Assembly (NCBI GenBank): GCA_016235665.1
Contig: JACRJI010000001.1
Coordinates: 1-64,000, forward strand
DNA: 64,000 nt
Reading direction: 5' to 3'
Source of the DNA: a candidate division TA06 bacterium
GTDB taxonomy: Bacteria > Edwardsbacteria > AC1 > EtOH8
The notes beneath the pieces are model-generated. The model ran no database searches. It was not told where the DNA came from and saw nothing but the letters and a program-made list of their open reading frames with translations. A program made the position numbers and the translations under genes. Of this stretch, positions 8,274-17,519 are shown piece after piece (position 1 is the first letter of the stretch; every line of letters starts with the position of its first letter).

Positions 8274-8990
8274 TTAAAATCTGATTCCCAGCACTAGGCC
8301 AACGGTTTGAAACCCAAAATCCATGGTGCTGGTCAATGGGTTCCTGGTGAAACCGGAGTAGGAAACCGTAACCCCGCCGTCGGTATAGGACTCGGACCAG
8401 GTGGTCTCGTCCTTGCCCTCGCTGGACATCTGTATCCCCAGTTGGTATTCCGCCCCCAGGCTGATGGCCTCGGTGATGAACCACTCGGCTCCCAGCAATG
8501 CCCCGCCGCCGAAATTGGTGCTGCTGCGCTCGGTCTTGGTGTTATAGACCCCGGTCATGGTCCCTCCGACCTCGACGTAATTTTCACCATATTCCCTGGT
8601 GTAGGAGCTCATGCCGAAGCCGAAGCCCAGCCCGCCATTGACGTTGACCGCTCCCTTGGTCAGCAGCGTCTTTTCCAGGGCCAGCTCCAGCCCAAAGCTG
8701 TTGGTGGAGGTCTTGTCATCTTCATAGGTGGTCTGAAAGCCGGCCACGGTGTCGATGTTCTCGTCCTTTTGGGTGGTGGAGCCCATATTGAAGGTGATCA
8801 CCGGGCGCAGGGCCAGGCCCTGGGAAAGATAATACTTCAGGCCCAGTCCTCCGTTGTAGGTTCCGGCATTGACGAAGGTGGCGTTGAACAGCAGGGCCTT
8901 ATCACCCGGTTCAATGCCTTTGGATGCGTCGGCCGCGTAGGCCGAGACGGCCATGGCCAGGACTGCCAGGATCAGCAGGACCTTCTTCAT
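8274..8990 (-). CDS. Outer-membrane beta-barrel protein, small
   Basis: 238 residues. Signal peptide at residues 1-20 (cleavage after AYA), then strand-rich sequence with a C-terminal GLVLGIRF strand ending in Phe. Length and pattern fit an 8-10 stranded barrel of the OmpA/OprF or porin-like superfamily. The first mature segment (KGIEPGDKALLFNATFVN) resembles barrels annotated only as outer membrane beta-barrel protein. No enzymatic motif. It follows the large surface-protein gene by 80 bases on the same strand, with its own AAGGAGG ribosome site, so it may belong to the end of that operon. Confidence 0.7.
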   Translation of the reverse strand: MKKVLLILAVLAMAVSAYAADASKGIEPGDKALLFNATFVNAGTYNGGLGLKYYLSQGLALRPVITFNMGSTTQKDENIDTVAGFQTTYEDDKTSTNSFGLELALEKTLLTKGAVNVNGGLGFGFGMSSYTREYGENYVEVGGTMTGVYNTKTERSSTNFGGGALLGAEWFITEAISLGAEYQLGIQMSSEGKDETTWSESYTDGGVTVSYSGFTRNPLTSTMDFGFQTVGLVLGIRF

Positions 8991-9071
8991 GTTGGTTGGT
9001 ACCTCCTTTTTAAATTTTGGTTGCCTGATTGGTTGGGTTGGGATAAGTATTATTGCTTGGATTCCGGAGGA

Positions 9072-12000
9072 TCACCGGATGACTATCATCTTCCCAATTC
9101 CCCGGCTATCTCCTGCCTGAAGCTTGAACAGATATACTCCGTTGGCCACCCGCTGGCCACTGTGATCTTTGAGATCCCATATTTTTGAATAATATCCGGC
9201 AGGCTGCTTTCCTTGGGTCAGGGTGGCCACCTTCTGTCCGGCAATATTGTAGATCTCCAGCCTTACAACAGCTTCGCACGGAAGCTGATAGTTGATGACC
9301 GTGGAGTGCCCGGCCGGGTTGGGCCGGGCCGGGCTAAAGGAAAAGACGGCTGGGAGGCCGGGCTTGACAGGCATGGGCGTGGCCAGGCTTCCTTCTGCCA
9401 GTACCTCCCCGTCTTTATCATAAAGGCGGTAGCTCAGGCTGACCGGTGTCTGTCCCTTGGTTTCGGAAAGACTAAAGCGGAAGAGTTCGCCGGTGGTCTT
9501 GGTGCCGCCAGGCCAAAGCGCGGCGCTGATCTCGGTCAGTCCCAGGGTCTGCCGGGTCAGGAACAGCTGCGGATTGCCCTCTGAGTTCCAGAGTTCGGAG
9601 GCGGTGACGGTGACGGTTCCGGCCGCGGGGTCAAACCTCAGGGAAACGTCCAGCGAACTGAATTCAATTCCGGGCCTGACCTTCACTAGCATCCCTCCGC
9701 CATCGGTGGCTGATTCCAGAGTTAAGGATCCGGGATCACCCTGCTTGGCCGGGGCGTATTTTGCGCTGCCGGATCGATTCCAGGAATAGATCAAGCCCAT
9801 CAGGTCCTCAAAATCCAATTTGGTGGAACTGCCGATGTAGATCCGCTGGTGGGGCCAGGTGCCGAAGTATGGCCCGGCCTCGAAATACCTGCTGTAATTA
9901 TACCAGCCCCAGGTAAACAAGGCCAGGTCGGGGCCGTTCAGCAGTCCGTCGGAATTATAGTCGCCGATGAACGAGGTCCGGAAGGTCATCTGGTAACTGT
10001 CGGTGGAATCGCCGCTGGCTGTCCCGCTGTTGTTGCCGTCCAGGGTGGTGCTGTTGGTAGAATCGCGCAGAGTGCCGTGAATGAAGACAGTGATGGTGTC
10101 GTTGGCGGCCAAAGCGGTGTCCGGGGCGACCATCAGGGTGCGGCTGGTGGCCTGCCAGGTGAAGGTGGACCTGACGATGGAGGTGTGCCGGCCCCGGACC
10201 TTGATATGGGTGGTGTCGATGAAACCGGTGTAGATGGGTTTGGTGAACTGGATCCAGACCGACTGGCTGGGGGCCCACAGCGCCCCGGTATCCGGGGTGA
10301 TCAACGCCACCTGCAGCAGGCCGGCGACGGTGACGGTGCGGTAGTTGCTGTAGGCCGACCAGTTGCCGGCCAAGTCGCGGCAGCGCACCCGCCAGTAATG
10401 AGTACCGTCGTTGAGGCCCCAGAGCGGACGGACCGCGGTGTCGGCCAGGGCCGAATCCATCTCCAGCGGCGAGAACGAAGTGTTGTTGGCCGCCTGCAGC
10501 CGGTATTGGATGGCCTGGGCCGACGTGTTCCAGATGAAGGCCGGCAGGTTGGTGGTCACCGTGCTGTTGTCCCCGGGATTAAGCAGCACCGGCACCGCCG
10601 GGGCCTTGGTGTCCACCGTGAATTTACGGCGGGCGGACCAGACAGACCAGTTGCCGGCGGCATCCCCGGACTTCACCTTCCAGTAATATGCGCTGTCGGG
10701 CAGTGTCACCTGGATGGTGTAGGCCGTGGTATCGGTTTCCTCATCCACTATGGTGCTGCCAAAGGCGCTGTCCGGGCTGACCGCCAGCCGGAATTGCACA
10801 GCACCCGTAACCGCGCCCCAGGTGAATTGCGGGGTATTGTCATTGATCAGACTGTCATTGCCGGGCAAGGCTAAAGCCGGAGCTGCCGGAGCCTGGGTGT
10901 CTATCCGCAGTATGCGGGCCGGCGACCAAACTGAAGTGTCGGACGCAGAATTCTGGCCCCGGACCCGCCAGTAGTACAGGGAATCTGTCAGGGTTATGTT
11001 GGCCAGGCTGTCGGCGGCTAGAAGCGTGTCCTTGACCACCGTGGCGAAATCGGAACGATACGAGCACTGCAGGCGCGATCCGGTCTGGGTGGTGGCTCGC
11101 TGCCACAGGAAGGCGTTGGAGGCGCTGTCGCTGATGGCCCCGTTGTAGGGAGAGACCAGGATGGGTGCGGTGATGGTGTTGTCCACCAAAGTGCTGCATT
11201 CGGCCACCCCGGCAAAAACTTCGGTGTTATTGGCTGAATCCCAGGCTGCCACTTCAAAGTAGTACTTGCTGCCCTGGACGCCGGCATAGGTGTAACTGTT
11301 GCCGGCATAATAGGTGTTCAGGTCGTTCCAGGTGCCGGAATTGACCTTCATCTTGATGTAATAATAGTCCTTGAGGCCCGAGCCGCCCTGGTCGGTTCCG
11401 TCGTTCCAGCTGACGGTAAAATTGGTGGTCCGGCTGAACTCATTGGAACGGGCAATGGCTCCGCTCGGCGGTATGGTATCGTAACGCAAGTTGACCGTGG
11501 CATTATTGCGGTAATCCAGGTTGCCGGCGTTGTCCCTGGCCCAGACGTAGAATGGCGTGACCCCCACGTTCTGGACCGCTGCAATTATCGGCAAGGTAGT
11601 GGAGTGATACCCATAACCGGTGGTATCATAATTCGATGATGGCGCGGAGCCGTACTTGTAATAATAACACTGGTTGCCCGAGCTGTCGAAAGGCGGAGTG
11701 AAGCTGACGTTGAAGCTGTTGTTCTTGGTCCAGAGAGATGGATTGGCGCCGTTGGCGGTGATGGCAGTTGGCGCACCCGGCGCCTGGGTGTCCAAACGGA
11801 AATATGTGCTGTCGGACCAGGGAGCCCAGTTACCGGCCAGGTCCCGGGCCCGCACATGCCACCAATGGCGGCCGTCTCCCAGGGCTGTCTGCAGGGTGCA
11901 GCCGCCTACCGATACCATTGTATCAATCTCTAACACGGTAAACGCCGAATCCCGGCAGACCTGCAACTGGTAGCGGAAGGCATCAGAGATGTCGGAGTAA

Positions 12001-13286
12001 TCAAAAGCTGGTTTCTGAGTATTGATCAACTGCCCCGGGTTGGGCAGTACGTGGGAGGTCTTGGACGGCGTCTGGGTATCAATGGTAAAGCGCCGGGCTG
12101 GGCTGTAATCTCCCCAGGTGCCGGCTCCAGCCCTCACCCTCCAATAGTGGTTAGCGTCCCCCAGGAAAGTGTCGCTCTGGCAGGATGATGCCGTAAGCAC
12201 AGTGTCGTATTCCATTGCGGCGAAAGAATCCGCCAAGGCCACGGCGTAAACCCGCGACCCGCCTTCGACATGGTTCACCGCCCGGGGATGGTAGGGGTCG
12301 CTTATGTTAAGCAGGAAAGACCCGCTGTACTCGCCACCGGTGATCAGGTAGTCGCCGCTTACGGCCACCTGGCTGAAATCGTAACCATACTCGGTGGTAT
12401 CGTAAAGGGCCACCTGGAAAGGCCCGGCCGGGTTGCTGATATTGACCACCCGCACCCCGTCGTAGCCGGCTCCGATGTAGGCGAAATTGCCCTTGACGGC
12501 AAGCTGCTGGTAGCTGCCGGGACCGGTATTCATGAAACCCACCTGGACCGGGGAGGCCGGATTGGAAACATCCACCACGGTCAGGGAGCCGCCATTTGTA
12601 AGATAGCAGTAATTCCCCGACAGGGCCATGTCGTCGCCGCTCACCGCCAGCGATCCGAGCAGGGTGGGGTTCCGCGGATCAGTTATGTTCACCGATTTCA
12701 GTGCCGCATCACCGACCAGATAAGCGATATTGCCGCTTATGGCCAGGTCCCTCACCCGGCTGGTGGTGTCGAACCTGGCGGCCAAAACCGGGTTGGCCGG
12801 GTCGGCAATGCTGTATATCCACATGCCGTAGTTCCCATCTCCGATATACAGGAAACTGTCCTTGACCACCGCGCAATAGTTGCTGACCGAAATGGTTTTC
12901 AACAGGAACGGATTGCGGGGATCGGCTACGTTGAACAACCGGACCTCGCTGTAGGACGAGGTCACGGCCAGGGTCTCGCTCAGGAAAATGTTATTGACGT
13001 AACTACCGGTTACGACCGGCCCGGACTGGAAACAGTTGGCCGTGTCGGACAAATTGAATATCTTCAACCCGTCATAATAGTTGGCCACGTAACCCCAACG
13101 GGTGCCCCGGGCCACCTGCAGCTGGTATTGTATAGCAGTGGGAACGTCGGCCCAGTCGAAGTCCGGGAAGCTGTCGTTGGTGACGGTGTCGGCCGGGGGG
13201 AAAGTGAGTGTAGGCACGGCAGGCTGGGCAACTGTTTGACTAAAGATAGCGGCTAGCGCCAGCGTCATCAATAAGATATTCTTCAT
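9072..13286 (-). CDS. Large secreted surface protein with sorting domain
   Basis: 1404 residues from the ATG at 13286, which has an AAGGAGGGCGG ribosome site. Order: signal peptide 1-20; start of an Ig/FnIII-like repeat 25-61; about 290 residues of LVIVD-type propeller repeats (each with I-x-N-x-S/A-D-P-x-N-P) at about 62-352; then at least five more Ig-like repeats with the phrase YQLQVCRDSAF or similar; a dockerin-like calcium segment (GDYNSDGLLNGPD) around residue 1165; and a C-terminal FlgD-like / type IX-type sorting domain of about 85 residues (YNIAGQKV, NGVYLFKL). The protein is therefore exported and probably anchored at or released from the cell surface. It is the last gene of an operon of exported proteins, overlapping the lipoprotein gene by four bases. 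Confidence 0.85.
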   Translation of the reverse strand: MKNILLMTLALAAIFSQTVAQPAVPTLTFPPADTVTNDSFPDFDWADVPTAIQYQLQVARGTRWGYVANYYDGLKIFNLSDTANCFQSGPVVTGSYVNNIFLSETLAVTSSYSEVRLFNVADPRNPFLLKTISVSNYCAVVKDSFLYIGDGNYGMWIYSIADPANPVLAARFDTTSRVRDLAISGNIAYLVGDAALKSVNITDPRNPTLLGSLAVSGDDMALSGNYCYLTNGGSLTVVDVSNPASPVQVGFMNTGPGSYQQLAVKGNFAYIGAGYDGVRVVNISNPAGPFQVALYDTTEYGYDFSQVAVSGDYLITGGEYSGSFLLNISDPYHPRAVNHVEGGSRVYAVALADSFAAMEYDTVLTASSCQSDTFLGDANHYWRVRAGAGTWGDYSPARRFTIDTQTPSKTSHVLPNPGQLINTQKPAFDYSDISDAFRYQLQVCRDSAFTVLEIDTMVSVGGCTLQTALGDGRHWWHVRARDLAGNWAPWSDSTYFRLDTQAPGAPTAITANGANPSLWTKNNSFNVSFTPPFDSSGNQCYYYKYGSAPSSNYDTTGYGYHSTTLPIIAAVQNVGVTPFYVWARDNAGNLDYRNNATVNLRYDTIPPSGAIARSNEFSRTTNFTVSWNDGTDQGGSGLKDYYYIKMKVNSGTWNDLNTYYAGNSYTYAGVQGSKYYFEVAAWDSANNTEVFAGVAECSTLVDNTITAPILVSPYNGAISDSASNAFLWQRATTQTGSRLQCSYRSDFATVVKDTLLAADSLANITLTDSLYYWRVRGQNSASDTSVWSPARILRIDTQAPAAPALALPGNDSLINDNTPQFTWGAVTGAVQFRLAVSPDSAFGSTIVDEETDTTAYTIQVTLPDSAYYWKVKSGDAAGNWSVWSARRKFTVDTKAPAVPVLLNPGDNSTVTTNLPAFIWNTSAQAIQYRLQAANNTSFSPLEMDSALADTAVRPLWGLNDGTHYWRVRCRDLAGNWSAYSNYRTVTVAGLLQVALITPDTGALWAPSQSVWIQFTKPIYTGFIDTTHIKVRGRHTSIVRSTFTWQATSRTLMVAPDTALAANDTITVFIHGTLRDSTNSTTLDGNNSGTASGDSTDSYQMTFRTSFIGDYNSDGLLNGPDLALFTWGWYNYSRYFEAGPYFGTWPHQRIYIGSSTKLDFEDLMGLIYSWNRSGSAKYAPAKQGDPGSLTLESATDGGGMLVKVRPGIEFSSLDVSLRFDPAAGTVTVTASELWNSEGNPQLFLTRQTLGLTEISAALWPGGTKTTGELFRFSLSETKGQTPVSLSYRLYDKDGEVLAEGSLATPMPVKPGLPAVFSFSPARPNPAGHSTVINYQLPCEAVVRLEIYNIAGQKVATLTQGKQPAGYYSKIWDLKDHSGQRVANGVYLFKLQAGDSRGIGKMIVIR

Positions 13287-14143
13287 TTTCCGCCCTCCTT
13301 CTTGCCGGTGACAGTGACATAACAATTATTGGGATATGTTATGCCGGCGATGGTATTGTTAAGGGTGTCGCGCACATCCGCCGAAACTATGTAAATGCTG
13401 CCGGAACTCTTGGCCTCCAGCTTGAACTTGCAGATCCGGCCACTGCCGGTGACTCCGGCCGGAGTGCCCCCGGCCACCCCCATGTTCAGGTCAAAATAAT
13501 ACTGGTAACTTGAGGTGCTGAAGAACGGCCCCAGCGGCGAACCTCCGTTCTTGATCCACATCATCCCGGTGTCGGCTCCGGTGCCGATGGTGTCCAGGGC
13601 GTAGGGGTAGGCGTAGATCGTCAGCTTGACCCCAGCCGCCGGGGTGGTCATATCCTCCAGTTCACACCACATGGTCACAGTGTCGCCGGCGGCCACGGTC
13701 TGACTAAGCGGATAGAGCATGATGGAGTTGTTGTACCGGTTCTTTATATAATGCCTGACCGCCACCTTAGTGGTGTCAAAATAACTTCCGTCGCCGCCGT
13801 CCCGGGCCAACACCATCACGGTATGGGAGCCCTCGCTGGCATTACTGATGATGGCGAAGGTGTCTGTTTTCCATCCGTGCCAGCCCATGTTGTCGATCTG
13901 CCAGTTGAATTCCTGGGCCGAGCCAACCCTGGTCCATCGGACGGTATCCACACTGCCGGTCAAGGTAGCGCCTTCCCCGGGATAGACTATGCTGGCGCCC
14001 GGAGCCAGAAAATTTGGGTTCAACAAATCGGCCGGGTTGGTGTGTTCCGGCGCCATGGGCTTGCTGCATCCTTCCAGGGACATGGTCAGCGCCAGGATCA
14101 GGACAGCAATAACGCTGGTCATATCATAAATGTTCTTTTTCAT
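13283..14143 (-). CDS. Lipoprotein of unknown function
   Basis: 286 residues with a lipobox (signal peptide ending LEGC, cysteine 26), so a lipid-anchored envelope protein. The first 100 residues after the anchor resemble an Ig-like domain (PGEGATLTGSVDTVRWTR); the C-terminal half is strand-rich and glycine-rich with no recognised motif, somewhat like a cohesin fold, but this is only an impression. It overlaps the downstream surface protein gene in an ATGA and follows the CsgG/PEGA gene by seven bases, so the three are co-translated. A partner role for the surface protein is likely from position. Confidence 0.7.
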   Translation of the reverse strand: MKKNIYDMTSVIAVLILALTMSLEGCSKPMAPEHTNPADLLNPNFLAPGASIVYPGEGATLTGSVDTVRWTRVGSAQEFNWQIDNMGWHGWKTDTFAIISNASEGSHTVMVLARDGGDGSYFDTTKVAVRHYIKNRYNNSIMLYPLSQTVAAGDTVTMWCELEDMTTPAAGVKLTIYAYPYALDTIGTGADTGMMWIKNGGSPLGPFFSTSSYQYYFDLNMGVAGGTPAGVTGSGRICKFKLEAKSSGSIYIVSADVRDTLNNTIAGITYPNNCYVTVTGKKEGGK

Positions 14144-14150
14144 ACTCGCC

Positions 14151-15482
14151 TCACCAGCTGTAGGTTAATAATAACGAGGTCTTGAGCCCACCGGTCTTGT
14201 CCGGCACGGGCGCGACCTTGAACTTGGGCTTGCCCGGAAAGAAAGCGATGGCGTCAATGAATTGGAAGGCCCACAGCCCAGCGGTGGCGTAAATGGCAGT
14301 CTTCATCTGCTTGTCCCTGTCAATGTACACACTGTATTTGCTCTGCCACTCGTCATAGGTACTGGAGGCAGCCACGGCGTTAGTGGCCTGCAGGTAATTG
14401 TTCTCAGCGTCGTCCGCATTCTTACGGGCATCCTCCCTGGCTCCGATACTGGCCCCGGTCCAGCCCACCCCCCCCATCCAGGCTACCAGGTATAGCGCGC
14501 CTATGGTCTTGCGGTCGGAATGCCACTGGCCCATTCCCGGGAAGAATAGAGAGGTGAACCCGGCCTTGACCCGGGATTTGCGCTTCAGATCCAGCTTAAG
14601 CGTATAGCCCTGGTCGCGGTCTATGGCCACCAGCCCCGAGACCGGATGGTATCCTTTGGCCTTGAACTTGAAGTTGTAAGTGCCGAACGGCAGTTTGACG
14701 GAGCAGGGCAGTTTGCCGACGTTGACGGTGTCCCCCAGCCAGACCTCGGCCCCGGGCGGGTTTCCTTCCAGGGCCACCTGGTATTCCTGCACCGAAAGCC
14801 GCACCTTCATGTCGTAGTCTTTGACCTCCTTCAATGACACCAAGCCTTCGTAGTCCTGATAACCCGGTTTTTTCAAAACCAATTTGTGGGTGCCCAAACC
14901 CTCATTCTCGATCTTGAGGTCGGTCTTGCCCACCTTGCGGGCATCCCAATAAACGTCGGCATCGGCCGGGATGGAGGAGACGAACAGGCTGGCCGAGGGC
15001 ACCAGCTTCCAGACCACCTTCTTCATCCCCCACTGCTGGACGTCCTCGATGGTGCCGGTGAAATCCTGGGAAACTTCGGTCTCGATCACACCCTTCTCCA
15101 CGTCTATCACCCGGGCCTGGACGGTATAGGTGTTGCCGATCTTGGAGATGGTGCCGCCCATCATCTTGGTGACGGCCATAAGCTGTCCCACTTTCACCAG
15201 GCAGGAGGCGTCGGAGCAGGCCCCGGTCAGCTGGAGCTTCTGCTCCCTCAGGATCTTGTCCATCTGCTCCCGCTCCAGCACGTTGAAGTGGTTGGTGGCC
15301 ACCAGCTCGGCCCGCAGGCGGTCGGACAGTATCACCGCCTCGGCCTGGCTGATGTTGCGGGGCTCGAACTGGAGCACGGCCACCGCGGTCTTCTCCGGGG
15401 CTTTGTCCTGGGCCGCTGCCGGAAGTATCGCCGCCAATACCGCCATCAGCAGAATGAAGATCAATTTTTTAATTGGGTACAT
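14151..15482 (-). CDS. CsgG-like / PEGA / DUF5683 envelope protein
   Basis: 443 residues. Signal peptide 1-24; a CsgG-like alpha/beta domain about 30-160 with a conserved CX4C pair (C89, C94); two PEGA-type beta domains about 165-230 and 235-300 (SSIPADADVYWDARKVG and GNPPGAEVWLG); then a DUF5683-like C terminus about 305-443 with hydrophobic helices (TSLFFPGMGQWHSDRKTIGALYLV). CsgG-like domains form periplasmic or outer-membrane assemblies; PEGA domains are surface or peptidoglycan-proximal beta modules. It overlaps the TlpA-like gene by 14 bases. Two genes at 17.5-20.6 kb share the same first two modules but have a different C terminus. Confidence 0.8.
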   Translation of the reverse strand: MYPIKKLIFILLMAVLAAILPAAAQDKAPEKTAVAVLQFEPRNISQAEAVILSDRLRAELVATNHFNVLEREQMDKILREQKLQLTGACSDASCLVKVGQLMAVTKMMGGTISKIGNTYTVQARVIDVEKGVIETEVSQDFTGTIEDVQQWGMKKVVWKLVPSASLFVSSIPADADVYWDARKVGKTDLKIENEGLGTHKLVLKKPGYQDYEGLVSLKEVKDYDMKVRLSVQEYQVALEGNPPGAEVWLGDTVNVGKLPCSVKLPFGTYNFKFKAKGYHPVSGLVAIDRDQGYTLKLDLKRKSRVKAGFTSLFFPGMGQWHSDRKTIGALYLVAWMGGVGWTGASIGAREDARKNADDAENNYLQATNAVAASSTYDEWQSKYSVYIDRDKQMKTAIYATAGLWAFQFIDAIAFFPGKPKFKVAPVPDKTGGLKTSLLLTYSW

Positions 15483-16026
15483 TTTTCACCTTTTTGCTTT
15501 TCTTGCCTTTAATTCCTTTCTTCAGCACCAGCTGGTCCAGCACTTTCTTGACATTAGCCAGCCCCTTCTTCTCATCAAAGCCTACCCCGGCGTAGCGCAG
15601 GATCCCATTGTTGTCAATGATGAACAGCGAAGGGAAACTTTTGACCCCGTACTTTTCCCCGATGGCGTTGAACTGGTCCAGCAGTACCGGATGGAAATAG
15701 GCGGCGGGGTTGAAATTGGCCAGCACGGTGTCCCTTTTCTCGCCCACGTCTATCAGCACCAGCAGCACCGAGTCCTTGGGGTATTGTTTTATCAGAGAAT
15801 CCAGCAGGGGCAGTTCCTTTTTGCAGGGCCCGCACCAGGTGGTAAAGAAGTCCAACACCACTGTCCTCCGACCCTGGGGGGCCATGTGCTCGGACAGGAA
15901 GAATTTGGAGCCGTCCAACGCCGGCAGAAAGAAAGTCGGGGCCGGCAGGCCCACTTTGACCGAATCCTGGGCCATAAGCGCCGCCGGTAACAGCAGGACC
16001 AGGGCCAGGTACTTTATGATCTTCAT
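15469..16026 (-). CDS. TlpA-like periplasmic thioredoxin
   Basis: 185 residues. Signal peptide 1-19, thioredoxin fold of the TlpA/ResA class with the active site WCGPC near residue 64 (FFTTWCGPCKKELP) and the cis-proline segment KSFPSLFII. It should act as a thiol-disulfide exchange protein in the periplasm. Its gene begins the operon with the CsgG/PEGA protein (which has a conserved cysteine pair), the lipoprotein and the large surface protein, so these may be its clients. The C-terminal tail is very lysine-rich. An AAGGAG ribosome site precedes the ATG. Confidence 0.88.
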   Translation of the reverse strand: MKIIKYLALVLLLPAALMAQDSVKVGLPAPTFFLPALDGSKFFLSEHMAPQGRRTVVLDFFTTWCGPCKKELPLLDSLIKQYPKDSVLLVLIDVGEKRDTVLANFNPAAYFHPVLLDQFNAIGEKYGVKSFPSLFIIDNNGILRYAGVGFDEKKGLANVKKVLDQLVLKKGIKGKKSKKVKNVPN

Positions 16027-16091
16027 ATCCGTCTCCTTAACAACTGTTCACAGTTCACCGTTTACTGTTTATCGTTCATTGTCAATTGATC

Positions 16092-17303
16092 CTATTTGTC
16101 CGTCAATGCCGCCACCCCCGGCAAAACCTTGCCCTCCAGGAACTCCAGGCTGGCCCCGCCACCGGTGGAGATGTGCGATATCTTGCCGGCCACCCCGGAA
16201 AGGTGCACAGCTGAAGCGGAATCCCCGCCTCCCACGATGGACTTGGCCCCGGTGGCCGCCACCGCCTTGGCCACTTCGAATGTCCCCCGGGCGTATTCCG
16301 GGGTCTCGAAGATGCCCATCGGGCCGTTCCAGACTATGGTCTTGGCGTTTGAGATTACCTTGTTATACTCGGCTATGGTCTTCGGCCCGATGTCCACACC
16401 GGCCATGTCTTTTGGGATCTCATTGACCACTTGGGGATTGACGAAATTGAAGGTCGGCTTGCCCTTCTTGTCCGGCTCGCCCTCCTTCTTCTCGGCCGCC
16501 ACATGGTCCGTGGGCAGGAGGAACTTGATGTTCTTGGCCTTCGACAGGATGTCTTTGGCCGTCTCCAGCTTGTCCTTTTCCACCAGGGAGGAGCCGACCT
16601 CCCGGCCCTGGGCCAGAAGGAAGGTGTAGGCCATGGCCCCACCGATCAGGATGGCATCGGCCTTGGGTATCAGGTTCTCGATCACTGCGATCTTGTCCGA
16701 CACCTTGGCCCCGCCCAAAATGGCCACGAAGGGATGCTCCGGCCTCTCCAAAACGGCCGAAAGGTAGTCGATCTCCTTTTCCATCAGGAACCCGGCGGCG
16801 TTCTTCTTGAAGTGCTTGGTGACCCCTTCGGTGGAGGCGTGGGCCCGGTGGGCCGTGCCGAAGGCGTCGTTGACGTAAAGGTCGCCCAGTTCCGCCAGCT
16901 GTTTGGCAAAAGCTGGATCGTTCTTCTCCTCCTCGGCGTGAAAACGCAGGTTCTCCAGCAGCAGCACCTGGCCGTCCTGCAGTTCTTGTGACTGCTTCAG
17001 CGTCTCGGGTCCGGTGCAGTCCGCAGCGAATTGGACCGGCTGTTTGAGCAGTTCCGAAAGCTTCTCGGCCACCGGTTTCAAAGTGAACTGCATATTCACC
17101 TGTCCGTCGGGCCGCCCCAGGTGGGACATCAGGATCACTCTGGCTCCGTGTTCAAGAAGATAGTTGATTGTGGGCAGTGCCCCCACTATCCGGGAGTCGT
17201 CCTTGATGGCCAGGGTCTTCTTGTCCTGGGGGACATTGAAATCGACGCGGACCAGGGCTCGCTTGCCCTTGAGGTCCAGGTCGCGAAAGTTAAGTTTTTT
17301 CAT
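16092..17303 (-). CDS. pgk: Phosphoglycerate kinase
   Basis: 403 residues, full length for bacterial PGK. It converts 1,3-bisphosphoglycerate and ADP to 3-phosphoglycerate and ATP in glycolysis. Family motifs are present: RVDFNVPQD near residue 20, [10 protein letters not shown] near 58, GGAKVSDK near 195 and the C-terminal nucleotide segment [10 protein letters not shown] near 360. The ATG at 17303 has an AAGGAG site. It lies 65 bases upstream of the TlpA-like gene on the same strand; co-transcription is possible but functionally unrelated. Confidence 0.97.
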   Translation of the reverse strand: MKKLNFRDLDLKGKRALVRVDFNVPQDKKTLAIKDDSRIVGALPTINYLLEHGARVILMSHLGRPDGQVNMQFTLKPVAEKLSELLKQPVQFAADCTGPETLKQSQELQDGQVLLLENLRFHAEEEKNDPAFAKQLAELGDLYVNDAFGTAHRAHASTEGVTKHFKKNAAGFLMEKEIDYLSAVLERPEHPFVAILGGAKVSDKIAVIENLIPKADAILIGGAMAYTFLLAQGREVGSSLVEKDKLETAKDILSKAKNIKFLLPTDHVAAEKKEGEPDKKGKPTFNFVNPQVVNEIPKDMAGVDIGPKTIAEYNKVISNAKTIVWNGPMGIFETPEYARGTFEVAKAVAATGAKSIVGGGDSASAVHLSGVAGKISHISTGGGASLEFLEGKVLPGVAALTDK

Positions 17304-17327
17304 ATTGTCTCCTTAATACTATATTAT

Positions 17328-17368
17328 GCCACAGAGCGTTGCCCTGAGTTTATCGAAGTGGCACAGAG
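17328..17368. repeat. CACAGAG / CCTGAGTTTATCGAAG repeat pair
   Basis: GCCACAGAG at 17328-17336 and GGCACAGAG at 17360-17368 flank a CCCTGAGTTTATCGAAG sequence. The CACAGAG motif recurs around the GxxExxY gene at 21.4-21.8 kb, and the TCGAAG motif at 6.5, 36.1 and 39.1 kb. Confidence 0.5.
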
Positions 17369-17519
17369 AAATATTACGATTCATAATTCAAGATTCACGG
17401 TTTGGCCCCGTGCCTTCGTGACAAGATAATTAGAAGAATGGGTTATCCTCCCGCTCGGCTTATATTGTAACAAAATAGGTAATACCTGTTCTGAAAAAAC
17501 ACTAATAAACAATGATTTC

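Noticed and set aside
9849-13256. Long plus-strand frames (up to 341 codons) opposite the surface protein gene
   Set aside because: They are antisense shadows of the GC-rich repeat protein; low-complexity G/V/R composition and no start signals.
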